A DNA stretch of 64,000 bases from Angiostrongylus vasorum (GCA_018806985.1 JADANN010000232.1:1-64000); one strand, 5' to 3'. Counted from the first letter of the stretch, positions 1 to 12,454 are shown. Notes: generated from the sequence alone by a model not told the origin. Made by a program: numbers and translations.

Positions 1-50
1 GTTATTCGGTCTTTGCCTTAAGATGGGAACACTCACGCTTCCATGGCTGT
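1..50 (+). repeat. Exemplar consensus monomer (50 bp)
   Basis: These 50 bases equal the commonest monomer. GC content is 24 of 50. There are two CpG sites, at monomer bases 7-8 (ttcgg) and 36-37 (cacgc), and two 6-bp palindromes: cttaag at 18-22 with its flanking base, and ccatgg at 41-46. These are natural AflII and NcoI sites, so most monomers carry both. Base 40, just before ccatgg, is the most variable position (t, a or g, sometimes c). The only plus-strand stop codon is taa at 19-21. The minus strand has three stops per monomer spread over two relative phases, which explains why long frames are almost all on the plus strand. Confidence 0.95.
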
Positions 51-160
51 GTTATTCGGTCTTTGCCTTAAGATGGGAACACTCACGCTACCATGGCTGT
101 GTTATTCGGTCTTTGCCTTAAGATGGGAACACTCACGCTTCCATGGCTGTGTTATTCGGT

Positions 161-310
161 CTTTGCCTGAGGATGGGAACACTCACGCTTCCATGGCTGT
201 GTTATTCGGTCTTTGCCTAAAGATGGGAACACTCACGCCTCCATGACTGCATTATTCGCTCTTTGCCTTAACATTTGAACACTCACGCTACCATGGCTGT
301 GTTATTCGGT
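161..310 (+). repeat. T cassette (three linked variant monomers)
   Basis: The monomers appear in the order gcctgagg, then gcctaaag with cgcctccatgactgcatt, then an ttcgct junction followed by taacatttgaac. The same trio returns at 2.9, 20.6, 26.5, 43.0, 44.7, 49.7, 51.0, 52.1, 52.9 and 54.2 kb, so it was copied as a block. Confidence 0.8.
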
Positions 311-411
311 CTTTGCCTTAAGATGGGAAATCTCACGCTACCATGGCTGTGTTATTCGGTCTTTGCCTTAAGATGGGGAACACTCACGCTGCCATCGCTG
401 TGTTATTCGGT

Positions 412-511
412 CCTCGCCTTAGGATGGGAAAACTCATGCTTCCATGACTGCGTTATTCGATTTTTGCCTTAACATTTGAACACTCACGCTACCATGGCTG
501 TGTTATTCGGT
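412..511 (+). repeat. B-C monomer pair
   Basis: The B monomer carries cctcgccttagg, gaaaactcatg and ccatgactgcg. The C monomer carries ttcgatttttgcc and taacatttgaac. The preceding monomer has the ggggaacactc and gccatcgctg variants. The next B-C pair begins 452 bp downstream, about nine monomers away. Confidence 0.85.
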
Positions 512-863
512 CTTTTGCCTTAAGATGGGAACACTCACGCTTCCATGGCTGTGTTATTCGGTCTTTGCCTTAAGATGGGAACACTCACGTTACCATGGCT
601 GTGTTATTCGGTCTTTGCCTTAGGATGGGAAAACTCATGCTTCCATGACTGCGTTATTCGGTCTTTGCCTTAAGATGGGAACACTCACGCTTCCATGGCT
701 GTGTTATTCGGTCTTTGCCTTAAGATGGGAACACTCAGGCTTCCATGGCTGTGTTATTCGGTCTTTGCCTTAAGATGGGAACACTCACGTTACCATGGCT
801 GTGTTATTCGGTCTTTGCCTTAAGATGGGGAACACTCACGCTGCCATGGCTGTGTTATTCGGT

Positions 864-963
864 CCTCGCCTTAGGATGGGAAAACTCATGCTTCCATGAC
901 TGCGTTATTCGATTTTTGCCTTAACATTTGAACACTCACGCTACCATGGCTGTGTTATTCGGT
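864..963 (+). repeat. B-C monomer pair
   Basis: This is a second copy of the 412-511 pair with the same flanking ggggaacactcacgctgcc monomer upstream and cttttgccttaagg monomer downstream. The next pair starts 403 bp later, about eight monomers away. Confidence 0.85.
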
Positions 964-1266
964 CTTTTGCCTTAAGGTGGGAACACTCACGCTATCCATG
1001 GCTGTGTTATTCGGTCTTTGCCTTAAGATGGGAACACTCACGCTACCATGGCTGTGTTATTCGGTCTTTGCCTTAAGATGGGAACACTCACGCTACCATG
1101 GCTGTGTTATTCGGTCTTTGCCTTAAGATGGGAACACTCACGCTTCCATGGCTGTGTTATTCGGTCTTTGCCTTAAGATGGGAACACTCACGCTACCATG
1201 GCTGTGTTATTCGGTCTTTGCCTTAAGATGGGGAACACTCACGCTGCCATGGCTGTGTTATTCGGT

Positions 1267-1366
1267 CCTCGCCTTAGGATGGGAAAACTCATGCTTCCAT
1301 GACTGCGTTATTCGATTTTTGCCTTAACATTTGAACACTCACGCTACCATGACTGTGTTATTCGGT
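1267..1366 (+). repeat. B-C monomer pair
   Basis: This is the third copy in the opening 1.4 kb and it has the same flanks as the first two. The three pairs form a local higher-order repeat of eight to nine monomers. Confidence 0.85.
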
Positions 1367-2580
1367 CTTTTGCCTTAAGGTGGGAACACTCACGCTATCC
1401 ATGGCTGTGTTATTCGGTCTTTGCCTTAAGATGGGAACACTCACGCTACCATGGCTGTGTTATTCGGTCCTTTGCCTTAGGATGGGAAAACTCATGCTTC
1501 CATGGCTGTGTTATTCGGTCTTTGCCTTAAGATGGGAACACTCACGCTTCCATGGCTGTGTTATTCGGTCTTTGCCTTAAGATGGGAACACTCACGCTTC
1601 CATGGCTGTGTTATTCGGTCTTTGCCTTAAGATGGGAACACTCACGCTACCATGGCTGTGTTATTCGGTCTTTTGCCTTAAGATGGGAACACTCACGCTA
1701 CCATGGCTGTGTTATTCGGTCTTTGCCTTAAGATGGGAACACTCACGCTACCATGGCTGTGTTATTCGGTCTTTGCCTTAAGATGGGAACACTCACGCTT
1801 CCCATGGCTGTGTTATTCGGTCTTTGCCTTAAGATGGGAACACTCACGCTTCCCATGGCTGTGTTATTCGGTCTTTGCCTTAAGATGGGAACACTCACGC
1901 TGCCATGGCTGTGTTATTCGGTCTTTGCCTTAAGATGGGAACACTCACGCTACCATGGCTGTGTTATTCGGTCTTTGCCTTAAGATGGGAACACTCAGGC
2001 TTCCATGGCTGTGTTATTCGGTCCTTTGCCTTAGGATGGGAAAACTCATGCTTCCATGACTGTGTTATTCGATTTTTGCCTTAAGATGGGAACACTCACG
2101 CTATCCATGGCTGTGTTATTCGGTCTTTGCCTTAAGATGGGAACACTCACGCTTCCATGGCTGTGTTATTCGGTCTTTGCCTTAAGATGGGAACACTCAC
2201 GCTTCCATGGCTGTGTTATTCGGTCTTTGCCTTAAGATGGGAACACTCACGCTTCCATGGCTGTGTTATTCGGTCTTTGCCTTAAGATGGGAACACTCAC
2301 GCTACCATGGCTGTGTTATTCGGTCTTTGCCTTAAGATGGGAACACTCACGCTTCCATGGCTGTGTTATTCGGTCTTTTGCCTTAAGATGGGAACACTCA
2401 CGCTGCCATGGCTGTGTTATTCGGTCTTTGCCTTAAGATGGGAACACTCACGCTACCATGGCTGTGTTATTCGGTCTTTGCCTTAAGATGGGAACACTCA
2501 CGCTACCATGGCTGTGTTATTCGGTCCTCGCCTTAGGATGGGAAAAGTCATGCTTCCATGACTGCGTTATTCGATTTTTG

Positions 2581-2880
2581 CCTTAAGATGGGAACCCTGA
2601 CGCTCCCATGGCTGTGTTATTCGGCCATTTGCCCTAAAGATTGGGAACACTCACGCTGCCATGGTTGTATTATTCGGTCTTTGCTTTAAGACGGGGAAAC
2701 TCACGCCACCTTTGCCATGATATTCGCTCTTTGCCTTAAGGTGGGAACACTCAGGCTTCCATGGCTGTGTTATTCGGTCCTCGCCTTAGGATGGGAAAAC
2801 TCATGCTTCCATGACTGAGTTATTCGATTTTTTGCCTTAACATTTGAACACTCACGCTACCATGACTGTGTTATTCGGTC
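2581..2880 (+). repeat. Extended E-F-B-C higher-order unit
   Basis: Starts with a ccctgacgctccc monomer, then one with the unusual ttcggccattt and aaagattggg, ending ccatggttgtatt. The E monomer follows at 2679 (tttgctttaagacgggg, cgccacctttgccatga), then F (ttaaggtggg, actcagg), B and C. The unit at 15486-15781 shares the rare ggccatt and aaagattgg variants, so the two descend from one block copied about 12.9 kb apart. Confidence 0.85.
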
Positions 2881-2931
2881 TTTTGCCTTAAGATGGGAAC
2901 ACTCACGCTATCCATGGCTGTGTTATTCGGT

Positions 2932-3082
2932 CTTTGCCTGAGGATGGGAACACTCAGGCTTCCATTGCTGTGTTGTTCGGTCTTTGCCTAAAGATGGGAA
3001 CACTTACGCCTCCATGACTGCATTATTCGCTCTTTGCCATAACATTTGAACACTCACGCTACCCATGGCTGTGTTATTCGGT
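2932..3082 (+). repeat. T cassette
   Basis: Trio of gcctgaggatggg with actcaggcttccattgctgtgttg, gcctaaagatggg with cacttacgcctcc, and gccataacatttg. The attgctgtgttgttcgg and cttacgcc variants match copies at 26.5, 43.0 and 51.0 kb. Confidence 0.85.
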
Positions 3083-3436
3083 CTTTGCCTTAAGATGGGA
3101 ACACTCACGCTTCCATGGCTGTGTTATTCGGTCTTTGCCTTAAGATGGGAACACTCACGCTGCCATGGCTGTGTTATTCGGTCTTTGCCTAAAGATGGGA
3201 ACACTCACGCTTCCCATGGCTGTGTTATTCGGTCTTTGCCTAAAGATGGGAAACACTCACGCCACCATGGCTGTGTTATTCGGTCTTTGCCTTAAGGTGG
3301 GAACACTCACGCTACCATGGCTGTGTTATTCGGTCTTTGCCTTAAGATGGGAACACTCACGCTTCCCATGGCTGTGTTATTCGGTCTTTGCCTTAAAGAT
3401 GGGAACACTCACGCTGTCATGGTTGTGTTATTCGGT

Positions 3437-3533
3437 CTTTGCCTAAAGATGAGAAAATCTTAAACATGGCTGCGATGCTCCGTCTTTGCCTAAAGATGGG
3501 AAAACTATGCGCTACCATCGCTATGAAATTCGA
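3437..3533 (+). repeat. K cassette (left-arm-specific pair)
   Basis: Two linked divergent monomers: one with gagaaaatcttaaacatgg and ctgcgatgctccg, then one with gcctaaagatgggaaaact and ctaccatcgctatgaaattcg. A standard monomer and then a B monomer follow. This is the first of six full copies, all before 16.2 kb. Confidence 0.85.
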
Positions 3534-6517
3534 TCTTTGCCTTAAGATGGGAACACTCACGCTTCCATTGCTGTGTTATTCGGTCCTCGCCTTAGGATGG
3601 GAAAACTCATGCTTCCATGACTGCGTTATTCGATTTTTTGCCTTAAGATGGGAACACTCACGCTCCCATGGCTGTGTTATTCGGTCTTTGCCTTAAGATG
3701 GGAACCCTCACGCTTACCATGGCTGTGTTATTCGGTCTTTGCCCTGAGGATGGGAACACTCACGCTTCCATGGCTGTGTTATTCGGTCTTTGCCTTAAAG
3801 ATGGGAACACTCATGCTGTCCATGGCTGTGTTATTCGATCTTTGCCTTAAGATGGGAACACTCACGCTTCCATGGCTGTGTTATTCGGTCTTTGCCTTAA
3901 GATGGGAACACTCACGCTGCCATGGCTGTGTTATTCGGTCTTTGCCTTAAAGATGGGAACACTCACGCTGCCATGGCTGTGTTATTCGGTCTTTGCCTTA
4001 AGATGGGAACACTCACGCTACCATGGCTGTGTTATTCGGTCTTTGCCTTAAGATGGGAACACTCACGCTGCCATGGCTGTGTTATTCGGTCTTTGCCTTA
4101 AGATGGGAACACTCACGCTTCCATGACTGCTGTTATTCGAGTCTTTGCCTTAAGATGGGAACACTCACGCTGTCATGGCTGTGTTATTCGGTCTTTGCCT
4201 TAAGATGGGAAAACTCACGCTACCATCGCTGTGTTATTCGGTCTTTGCCTTTAAGATGGGGAACACTCACGCTGCCATGGCTGTGTTATTCGGTCCTCGC
4301 CTTAGGATGGGAAAACTCATGCTTCCATGACTGTGTTATTCGATCTTTTGCCTTAAGATGGGAACACTCACGCTTCCATGGCTGTGTTATTCGGTCTTTG
4401 CCTTAAGATGGGAACACTCACGCTACCATGGCTGTGTTATTCGGTCTTTGCCCTTAAGATGGGAACACTCACGCTACCCATGGCTGTGTTATTCGGTCTT
4501 TGCCTTAAGATGGGAACACTCACGCTTCCATGGCTGTGTTATTCGATCTTTGCCTTAAGATGGGAAAACTCACGCTTCCATGGCTGCGTTATTCGATCTT
4601 TGCCTTAAGATGGGAACACTCACGCTACCCATGGCTGTGTTATTCGGTCTTTGCCTAAAGATGGGAACACTCACGCTGCCATGGTTGTGTTATTCGGTCT
4701 TTGCCTTTAAGATGGGAAAACTCACGCTACCATGGCTGTGATATTCGGTCTTTGCCTTAAGATGGGGAACACTCAGGCTTCCATGGCTGTGTTATTCGGT
4801 CCTCGCCTTAGGATGGGAAAACTCATGCTTCCATGACTGCGTTATTCGATTTTTGCCTTAAGATGGGAACACTCACGCTACCATGGCTGTGTTATTCGGT
4901 CTTTTGCCTTAAGGATGGGAACACTCACGCTACCCATGGCTGTGTTATTCGGTCTTTGCCTTAAGATGGGAACACTCACGCTTCCATGACTGCGTTATTC
5001 GGTCTTTGCCTTAAGATGGGAACACTCACGCTTCCATGACTGCGTTATTCGATCTTTTGCCTTAAGATTTGGGAACACTCACGCTACCATGGCTGTGTTA
5101 TTCGGTCTTTGCCTTAAGATGGGAACACTCACGCTATCCATGGCTGTGTTATTCGGTCTTTGCCTTAAAGATGGGAACACTCACGCTGCCATGGTTGTGT
5201 TATTCGGTCTTTGCCCTAAGATGGGAAAACTCGCTACATGGCTGCGTTATTCGGTCTTTGCCCTAAGATGGGAAAACTCACGCCACCATGGCTATGATAT
5301 TCGATCTTTGCCTTAAGATGGGAACACTCACGCTTCCATGGCTGTGTTATTCGGTCTTTGCCTTAAGATGGGAACCCTGACGCTCCCATGGCTGTGTTAT
5401 TCGGTCTTTGCCTAAAGATGGGAACACTCACGCTGCCATGGCTGTGTTATTCGGTCTTTGCCTAAAGATGGGAACACTCACGCTACCATGGCTGTGTTAT
5501 TCGGTCTTTGCCTTTAAGATGGGAAAACTCACGCTACCATGGCTATGATATTCGCTCTTTGCCTTAAGATGGGAACACTCACGCTTCCATGGCTGTGTTA
5601 TTCGGTCTTTGCCTTAGGATGGGAAAACTCACGCTTCCATGGCTGTGTTATTCGATTTTTGCCTTAAGATGGGAACACTCACGCTTCCCATGGCTGTGTT
5701 ATTCGGTCTTTGCCTTAAAGATGGGAACACTCACGCTACCATGGCTGTGTTATTCGGTCTTTGCCTTAAGATGGGGAACACTCACGCTTCCATGGCTGCG
5801 TTATTCGGTCTTTGCCTTAAGATGGGAACACTCACGCTACCATGGCTGTGTTATTCGGTCTTTGCCTTAAGATGGGAACACTCACGCTACCCATGGCTGT
5901 GTTATTCGGTCTTTGCCTTAAAGATGGGAACACTCACGCTGCCATGGCTGTGTTATTCGGTCTTTGCCTTAAGATGGGAACACTCACGCTACCATGGCTG
6001 TGTTATTCGGTCTTTGCCTTAAGATGGGAAACATCTACGCTACCATCGCTGTGTTATTCGGTCTTTGCCTTAAGATGGGAACACTCACGCTACCATGGCT
6101 GTGTTATTCGGTCTTTGCCTTAAGATGGGAACACTCACGCTGCCCATGGCTGTGTTATTCGGTCTTTGCCTTAAAGATGGGAACACTCACGCTGCCATGG
6201 CTGTGTTATTCGGTCTTTGCCTTAAAGATGGGAACACTCATGCTGCCATGGCTGCGTTATTCGGTCTTTGCCTAAAGATGGGAAAACTCACGCTACCATG
6301 GCTGTGTTATTCGGTCTTTGCCTTAAGATGGGAACACTCACGCTTCCATGGCTGTGTTATTCGGTCCTCGCCTTAGGATGGGAAAACTCATGCTTCCATG
6401 ACTGCGTTATTCGATCTTTTGCCTTAAGATGGGAACACTCACGCTACCCATGGCTGTGTTATTCGGTCTTTGCCTAAAGATGGGAACACTCACGCTGCCA
6501 TGGTTGTGTTATTCGGT

Positions 6518-6718
6518 CTTTGCTTTAAGACGGGGAAACTCACGCCACCCTTTGCCATGATATTCGCTCTTTGCCTTAAGATGGGAACACTCAGGCTTCC
6601 ATGGCTGTGTTATTCGGTCCTCGCCTTAGGATGGGAAAACTCATGCTTCCATGACTGAGTTATTCGATTTTTGCCTTAACATTTGAACACTCACGCTACC
6701 ATGGCTGTGTTATTCGGT
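6518..6718 (+). repeat. E-F-B-C higher-order unit
   Basis: Complete four-monomer unit of 201 bp: tttgctttaagacgggg; ttaagatggg with actcagg; cctcgccttagg; taacatttgaac. It is preceded by the usual partner monomer ending ccatggttgtg. Confidence 0.87.
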
Positions 6719-7527
6719 CTTTGCCTTAAGATGGGAACCCTGACGCTTCCCATGGCTGTGTTATTCGGTCTTTGCCCTAAGATGGGAACACTCACGCTGC
6801 CATGGCTGTGTTATTCGGTCTTTTGCCTTAAAGATGGGAACACTCACGCTGCCATGGCTGTGTTATTCGGTCTTTGCCTTAAGATGGGAACACTCACGCT
6901 GCCATGGCTGTGTTATTCGGTCTTTGCCTTAAGATGGGAACACTCACGCTACCATCGCTGTGATATTCGGTCTTTGCCTTAAGATGGGAACACTCACGCT
7001 GCCATGGCTGTGTTATTCGGTCTTTGCCTTAAGATGGGAACACTCACGCTACCCATGGCTGTGTTATTCGGTCTTTGCCTTTAAGATGGGGAACACTCAC
7101 GCTGCCATGGCTGTGTTATTCGGTCCTCGCCTTAGGATGGGAAAACTCATGCTTCCATGACTGCGTTATTCGATTTTTGCCTTAACATTTGAACACTCAC
7201 GCTACCATGGCTGTGTTATTCGGTCTTTTGCCTTAAGATGGGAACACTCACGCTTCCATGGCTGTGTTATTCGGTCTTTGCCTTAAGGTTGGGAACCCTC
7301 ACGTTACCATGGCTGTGTTATTCGGTCTTTGCCTGAAGATGGGAACACTCAGGCTTCCATGGCCGTGCTATTCGGTCCTCGCCTTAGGATGGGAAAACTC
7401 ATGCTTCCATGACTGCGTTATTCGATTTTTGCCTTAAGATGGGAACCCTGACGCTCCCATGGCTGTGTTATTCGGTCTTTGCCTTAAAGATGGGAACACT
7501 CACGCTGCCATGGTTGTATTATTCGGT

Positions 7528-7728
7528 CTTTGCTTTAAGACGGGGAAACTCACGCCACCTTTGCCATGATATTCGCTCTTTGCCTTAAGATGGGAACACT
7601 CAGGCTTCCATGGCTGTGTTATTCGGTCCTCGCCTTAGGTTGGGAAAACTCATGCGTCCATGACTGAGTTATTCGATTTTTGCCTTAACATTTGAACACT
7701 CACGCTACCATGACTGAGTTATTCGGTC
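7528..7728 (+). repeat. E-F-B-C higher-order unit
   Basis: Complete unit of 201 bp. B carries ttaggttggg and catgcgtccatgactgag, variants shared with the unit at 15581-15781, so these two are close relatives. Confidence 0.87.
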
Positions 7729-8032
7729 TTTTGCCTTAAGATGGGAACACTCACGCTACCCATGGCTGTGTTATTCGGTCTTTGCCTTAAGATGGGAACA
7801 CTCACGCTGCCATGGCTGTGTTATTCGGTCTTTGCCTTAAAGATGGGAACACTCACGCTTCCATGACTGCGTTATTCGCTCTTTGCCATAACATTTGAAC
7901 ACTCACGCTACCATGGCTGTGTTATTCGGTCTTTGCCTTAAGATGGGAACACTCACGCTCCCATGGCTGTGTTATTCGGTCTTTGCCTTAAAGCATGGGA
8001 ACACTCACGCTGCCATGGCTGTGTTATTCGGT

Positions 8033-8131
8033 CTTTGCCTAAAGATGGGAAATACGTTAAACATGGCTGCGATGTTCGGTCTTTGCCTAAAGATGGGAAA
8101 ACTCTACGCCACCATCGCTATGATATTCGAT
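8033..8131 (+). repeat. K cassette
   Basis: Carries aatacgttaaacatggctg with cgatgttcgg, then gggaaaactctacgccacc with atcgctatgatattcg. Unlike most K copies it is followed by standard monomers rather than immediately by B. Confidence 0.83.
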
Positions 8132-8996
8132 CTTTGCCTTAAGATGGGAACACTCACGCTACCATGGCTGTGTTATTCGGTCTTTGCCTTAAGATGGGAA
8201 CCCTGACGCTCCCATGGCTGTGTTATTCGGTCTTTTGCCTGAAAGATGGGAACACTCACGCTTCCATGGCTGTGTTATTCGGTCTTTGCCTAAAGATGGG
8301 AAATACTCACGCTTACCATGGCTGTGTTGTTCGGTCTTTGCCTTAAAGATGGGAAAACTCATGCGCTACCATGGCTGTGTTATTCGATCTTTGCCTTAAG
8401 ATGGGAACACTCACGCTTCCATTGCTGTGTTATTCGGTCCTCGCCTTAGGATGGGAAAACTCATGCTTCCATGACTGCGTTATTCGATTTTTTGCCTTAA
8501 GATGGGAACCCTGACGCTCCCATGGCTGTGTTATTCGGTCTTTGCCTTAAGATGGGAACCCTCACGTTACCATGGCTGTGTTATTCGGTCTTTGCCTTAA
8601 GATGGGAACACTCAGGCTTCCATGGCTGTGCTATTCGGTCCTTTGCCTTAGGATGGGAAAACTCATGCTTCCATGACTGCGTTATTCGATCTTTGCCTTA
8701 AGATGGGAACACTCACGCTTCCCATGGCTGTGTTATTCGGTCTTTGCCTTAAGATGGGAACACTCACGCTGCCCATGGCTGTGTTATTCGGTCTTTGCCT
8801 GAAGATGGGAACACTCACGCTTCCATGGCTGTGTTATTCGGTCTTTGCCTTAAGATGGGAACACTCACGCTTCCCATGGCTGTGTTATTCGGTCTTTGCC
8901 TTAAGATGGGAACACTCACGCTGCCATGGCTGTGTTATTCGGTCTTTGCCTTAAAGATTTGGGAACACTCACGCTGCCATGGTTGTATTATTCGGT

Positions 8997-9096
8997 CTTT
9001 GCCTTAAAGATGGGAACACTCGCTACCATGGCTGCGATGTTCGGTCTTTGCCTAAAGATGGGAAAACTCTACGCTACCATCGCTATGATATTCGAT
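8997..9096 (+). repeat. K cassette, first monomer partly homogenised
   Basis: The first monomer has gggaacactcgctaccatgg in place of the aaacatgg form but keeps gctgcgatgttcgg. The second keeps gaaaactctacgctacc and atcgctatgatattcg. This looks like conversion of the 5' half towards the consensus. Confidence 0.8.
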
Positions 9097-9299
9097 CTTT
9101 GCCTTAAGATGGGAACACTCACGCTTCCATGGCTGTGTTATTCGGTCCTTTGCCTTAGGATGGGAAAACTCATGCTTCCATGACTGCGTTATTCGATTCT
9201 TTGCCTTAAGATGGGAACACTCACGCTGCCCATGGCTGTGTTATTCGGTCTTTGCCTAAAGATGGGAACACTCACGCTGCCATGGTTGTATTATTCGGT

Positions 9300-9504
9300 C
9301 TTTGCTTTAAGACTGGGGAAACTCACGCCACCTTTGGCTATGATATTCGCTCTTTGCCTTAAGATGGGAACACTCACGCTTCCATGGCTGTGTTATTCGG
9401 TCCTCGCCTTAGGATGGGAAAACTCATGCTTCCATGACTGCGTTATTCGATCTTTTGCCTTAACATTTGGGAACACTCACGCTACCATGGCTGTGTTATT
9501 CGGT
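9300..9504 (+). repeat. E-F-B-C higher-order unit, with indels
   Basis: E carries gactgggg and cctttggctatg, F is near consensus (cacgcttcc), B is typical, and C carries taacatttgggaac. At 205 bp it is the longest of the complete units. Confidence 0.82.
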
Positions 9505-12454
9505 CTTTGCCTTAAGATGGGGAACACTCACGCTCCCATGGCTGTGTTATTCGGTCTTTGCCCTGAAGATGGGAACACTCACGCTTCCATGGCTGTGTTA
9601 TTCGGTCTTTGCCTAAAGATTTGGGAACACTCACGCTGCCCATGGCTGTGTTATTCGGTCTTTGCCTTAAGATGGGAACACTCACGCTTCCATGGCTGTT
9701 ATTCGGTCTTTGCCTTAAGATGGGAACACTCACGCTGCCATGGTTGTGTTATTCGGTCTTTGCCTAAAGATGGGAAACACTCATCTACCATGGCTGCGTT
9801 ATTCGGTCTTTGCCTTAAGATGGGAAACACATCACGCTACCATGGCTGTGATATTCGATCTTTGCCTTAAGATGGGAACACTCACGCTTCCCATGGCTGT
9901 GTTATTCGGTCTTTGCCCTTAAGATGGGAAGACTCACGCTACCATGGCTGTGTTATTCGTTCTTTGCCTAAAGATGGGAACACTGATGCTGCCATGGTAG
10001 TGTTATTCGGTCTTTGCCTGAAGATGGGAACACTCACGCTACCATGGCTGTGTTATTCGGTCTTTGCCTTAAGGTTGGGAACACTCATGCTTCCATGGCT
10101 GTGTTATTCGGTCTTTGCCTTAAGATGGGAACACTCACGCTTCCATGGCTGTGTTATTCGGTCTTTTGCCTTAAGATGGGAACACTCACGCTTCCCATGG
10201 CTGTGTTATTCGGTCTTTGCCCTTAAGATGGGAACACTCACGCTTTACCATGGCTGTGTTATTCGGTCTTTGCCTTAGGATGGGAACACTCACGCTTCCA
10301 TGGCTGTGTTATTCGGTCCTCGCCTTAGGATGGGAAAACTCATGCTTCCATGACTGCGTTATTCGATCTTTGCCTTAAGATGGGAACCACTCACGCTGCC
10401 ATCGCTGTGTTTATTCGGTCTTTGCTTAAAGATGGGGAAACACATCACGCTATCATCGCTGTGATATTCGGTTCTTTGCCTTAAGATGGGAACACTGACG
10501 CTCCCATGGCTGTGTTATTCGGTCTTTGCCTGAAGCTGGGAACACTCACGCTTCCATGGCTGTGTTATTCGGTCCTCGCCTTAGGATGGGAAAACTCATG
10601 CTTCCATGACTGCGTTATTCGATTTTTGCCTTAACATTTGAACACTCACGCTACCCATGGCTGTGTTATTCGGTCTTTGCCTTTAAGATGGGAACACTCA
10701 CGCTGCCATGGCTGTGTTATTCGGTCTTTGCCTTAAGATGGGAACACTCACTGCGCTACCATGGCTGTGTTATTCGGTCTTTGCCTTTAAGATGGGAACA
10801 CTCACGCTACCATCGCTATGATATTGGGTCTTTGCCTTAAGATGGGAAACACTCACGCTGCCATGGCTGTATTATTCGGTCTTTGCCTTAAGATGGGAAA
10901 CTACTCACGCTACCATGGCTGTGTTATTCGGTCTTTGCCTTAAGATGGGAACACTCACGCTGCCATGGCTGTGTTATTCGGTCTTTGCTTTAAGATGGGA
11001 AACTCACGCTACCCATGGCTGTGTTATTCGGTCTTTGCCTTAAGATGGGAACACTCACGCTTCCATGGCTGTGTTATTCGGTCTTTCGCCTTAAGATGGG
11101 AACACTCACGCTGTCCATGGCTGTGTTATTCGGTCTTTGCCTTAAGATGGGAACACTCTGACGCTCGCCATGGCTGTGTTATTCGGTCTTTGCCTTAAGA
11201 TGGGAACACTCACGCTTCCATGGCTGTGTTATTCGGTCTTTGCCTTAAAGATGGGAACACTCACGCTGCCATGGCTGTGTTATTCGGTCTTTGCCTTAAG
11301 ATGGGAAACACTCACGCCACCATGGCTGTGTTATTCGCTCTTTTGCCTTAAGGTGGGAACACTCACGCTACCATGGCTGTGTTATTCGGTCTTTGCCTTA
11401 AGATGGGAACCCTGACGCTCCCATGGCTGTGTTATTCGGTCTTTGCCTAAAGATGGGAACACTCACGCTGCCATGGCTGTGTTATTCGGTCTTTGCCTTA
11501 AAGATGGGAACACTGACGCTACCATGGCTGTGTTATTCGGTCTTTGCCTGAAAGATGGGAAACACTCACGCTGCCATGGCTGTGTTATTCGGTCTTTGCC
11601 TTAAGATGGGGAACACTCACGCTGCCATGGCTGTGTTATTCGGTCTTTGCCTTAAGATGGGAAAACTCACGCTTCCATGGCTGCGTTATTCGATCTTTTG
11701 CCTTTAAGATGGGAACACTCACGCTACCATGGCTGTGTTATTCGGTCTTTGCCTTAAGATGGGAACACTCACGCTTCCATGGCTGTGTTATTCGGTCTTT
11801 GCCTTAAGATGGGAAACACTCACGCTACCATGGCTATGATATTCGGTCTTTGCCTTAAGATGGGAACACTCACGCTGCCATGGCTGTGTTATTCGGTCTT
11901 TGCCTTAAGATGGGAACACTCACGCTGCCCATGGCTGTGTTATTCGGTCTTTGCCTTAAAGATGGGAACACTCACGCTGCCATGGCTGTGTTATTCGGTC
12001 TTTGCCTTAAGATGGGAAAACTCACGCTACCATGGCTGTGTTATTCGGTCTTTGCCTGTAAGATGGGAACACTCACGCTGCCATGGCTGTGTTATTCGGT
12101 CTTTGCCTTAAGATGGGAAAACTCATGCTTCCATGACTGTGTTATTCGATTTTTGCCTTAAGATGGGGAACCCTGACGCTCCCATGGCTGTGTTATTCGG
12201 TCTTTGCCTGAAGATGGGAACCCTCACGTTACCCATGGCTGTGTTATTCGGTCTTTGCCTGAGGATGGGAACACTCACGCTGCCATGGCTGCATTATTCG
12301 GTCTTTGCCTTAAGATGGGGAACACTCACGCTACCCATGGCTATGATATTCGGTCTTTGCCTTAAGATGGGAACACTCACGCTTCCATGGCTGTGTTATT
12401 CGGTCTTTGCCTTAAGATGGGAACACTCACGCTGCCATGGTTGTGTTATTCGGT

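Noticed and set aside
1..50. cttaag and ccatgg palindromes as terminators or operators
   Set aside because: They are only 6 bp without a loop, too short for a hairpin terminator, and there is no gene next to them to regulate.
9512..9733. Minus-strand open reading frame of 73 codons
   Set aside because: It is the complement of monomers. The minus strand normally has three stops per monomer, and here indels briefly steer around them. The peptide (SVPILRQRPNN repeated) is the repeat itself.
9211..9870. 219-codon open reading frame, the longest in the window
   Set aside because: It is only satellite monomers read in shifting frames. The peptide is a patchwork of the three translations of the same 50 bp (MAVLFGLCLKMGTLTLP, WLCYSVFALRWEHSR, HGCVIRSLP). 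The frame stays open because variants remove the taa stop or one-base indels shift phase. No start context, codon bias or family match.
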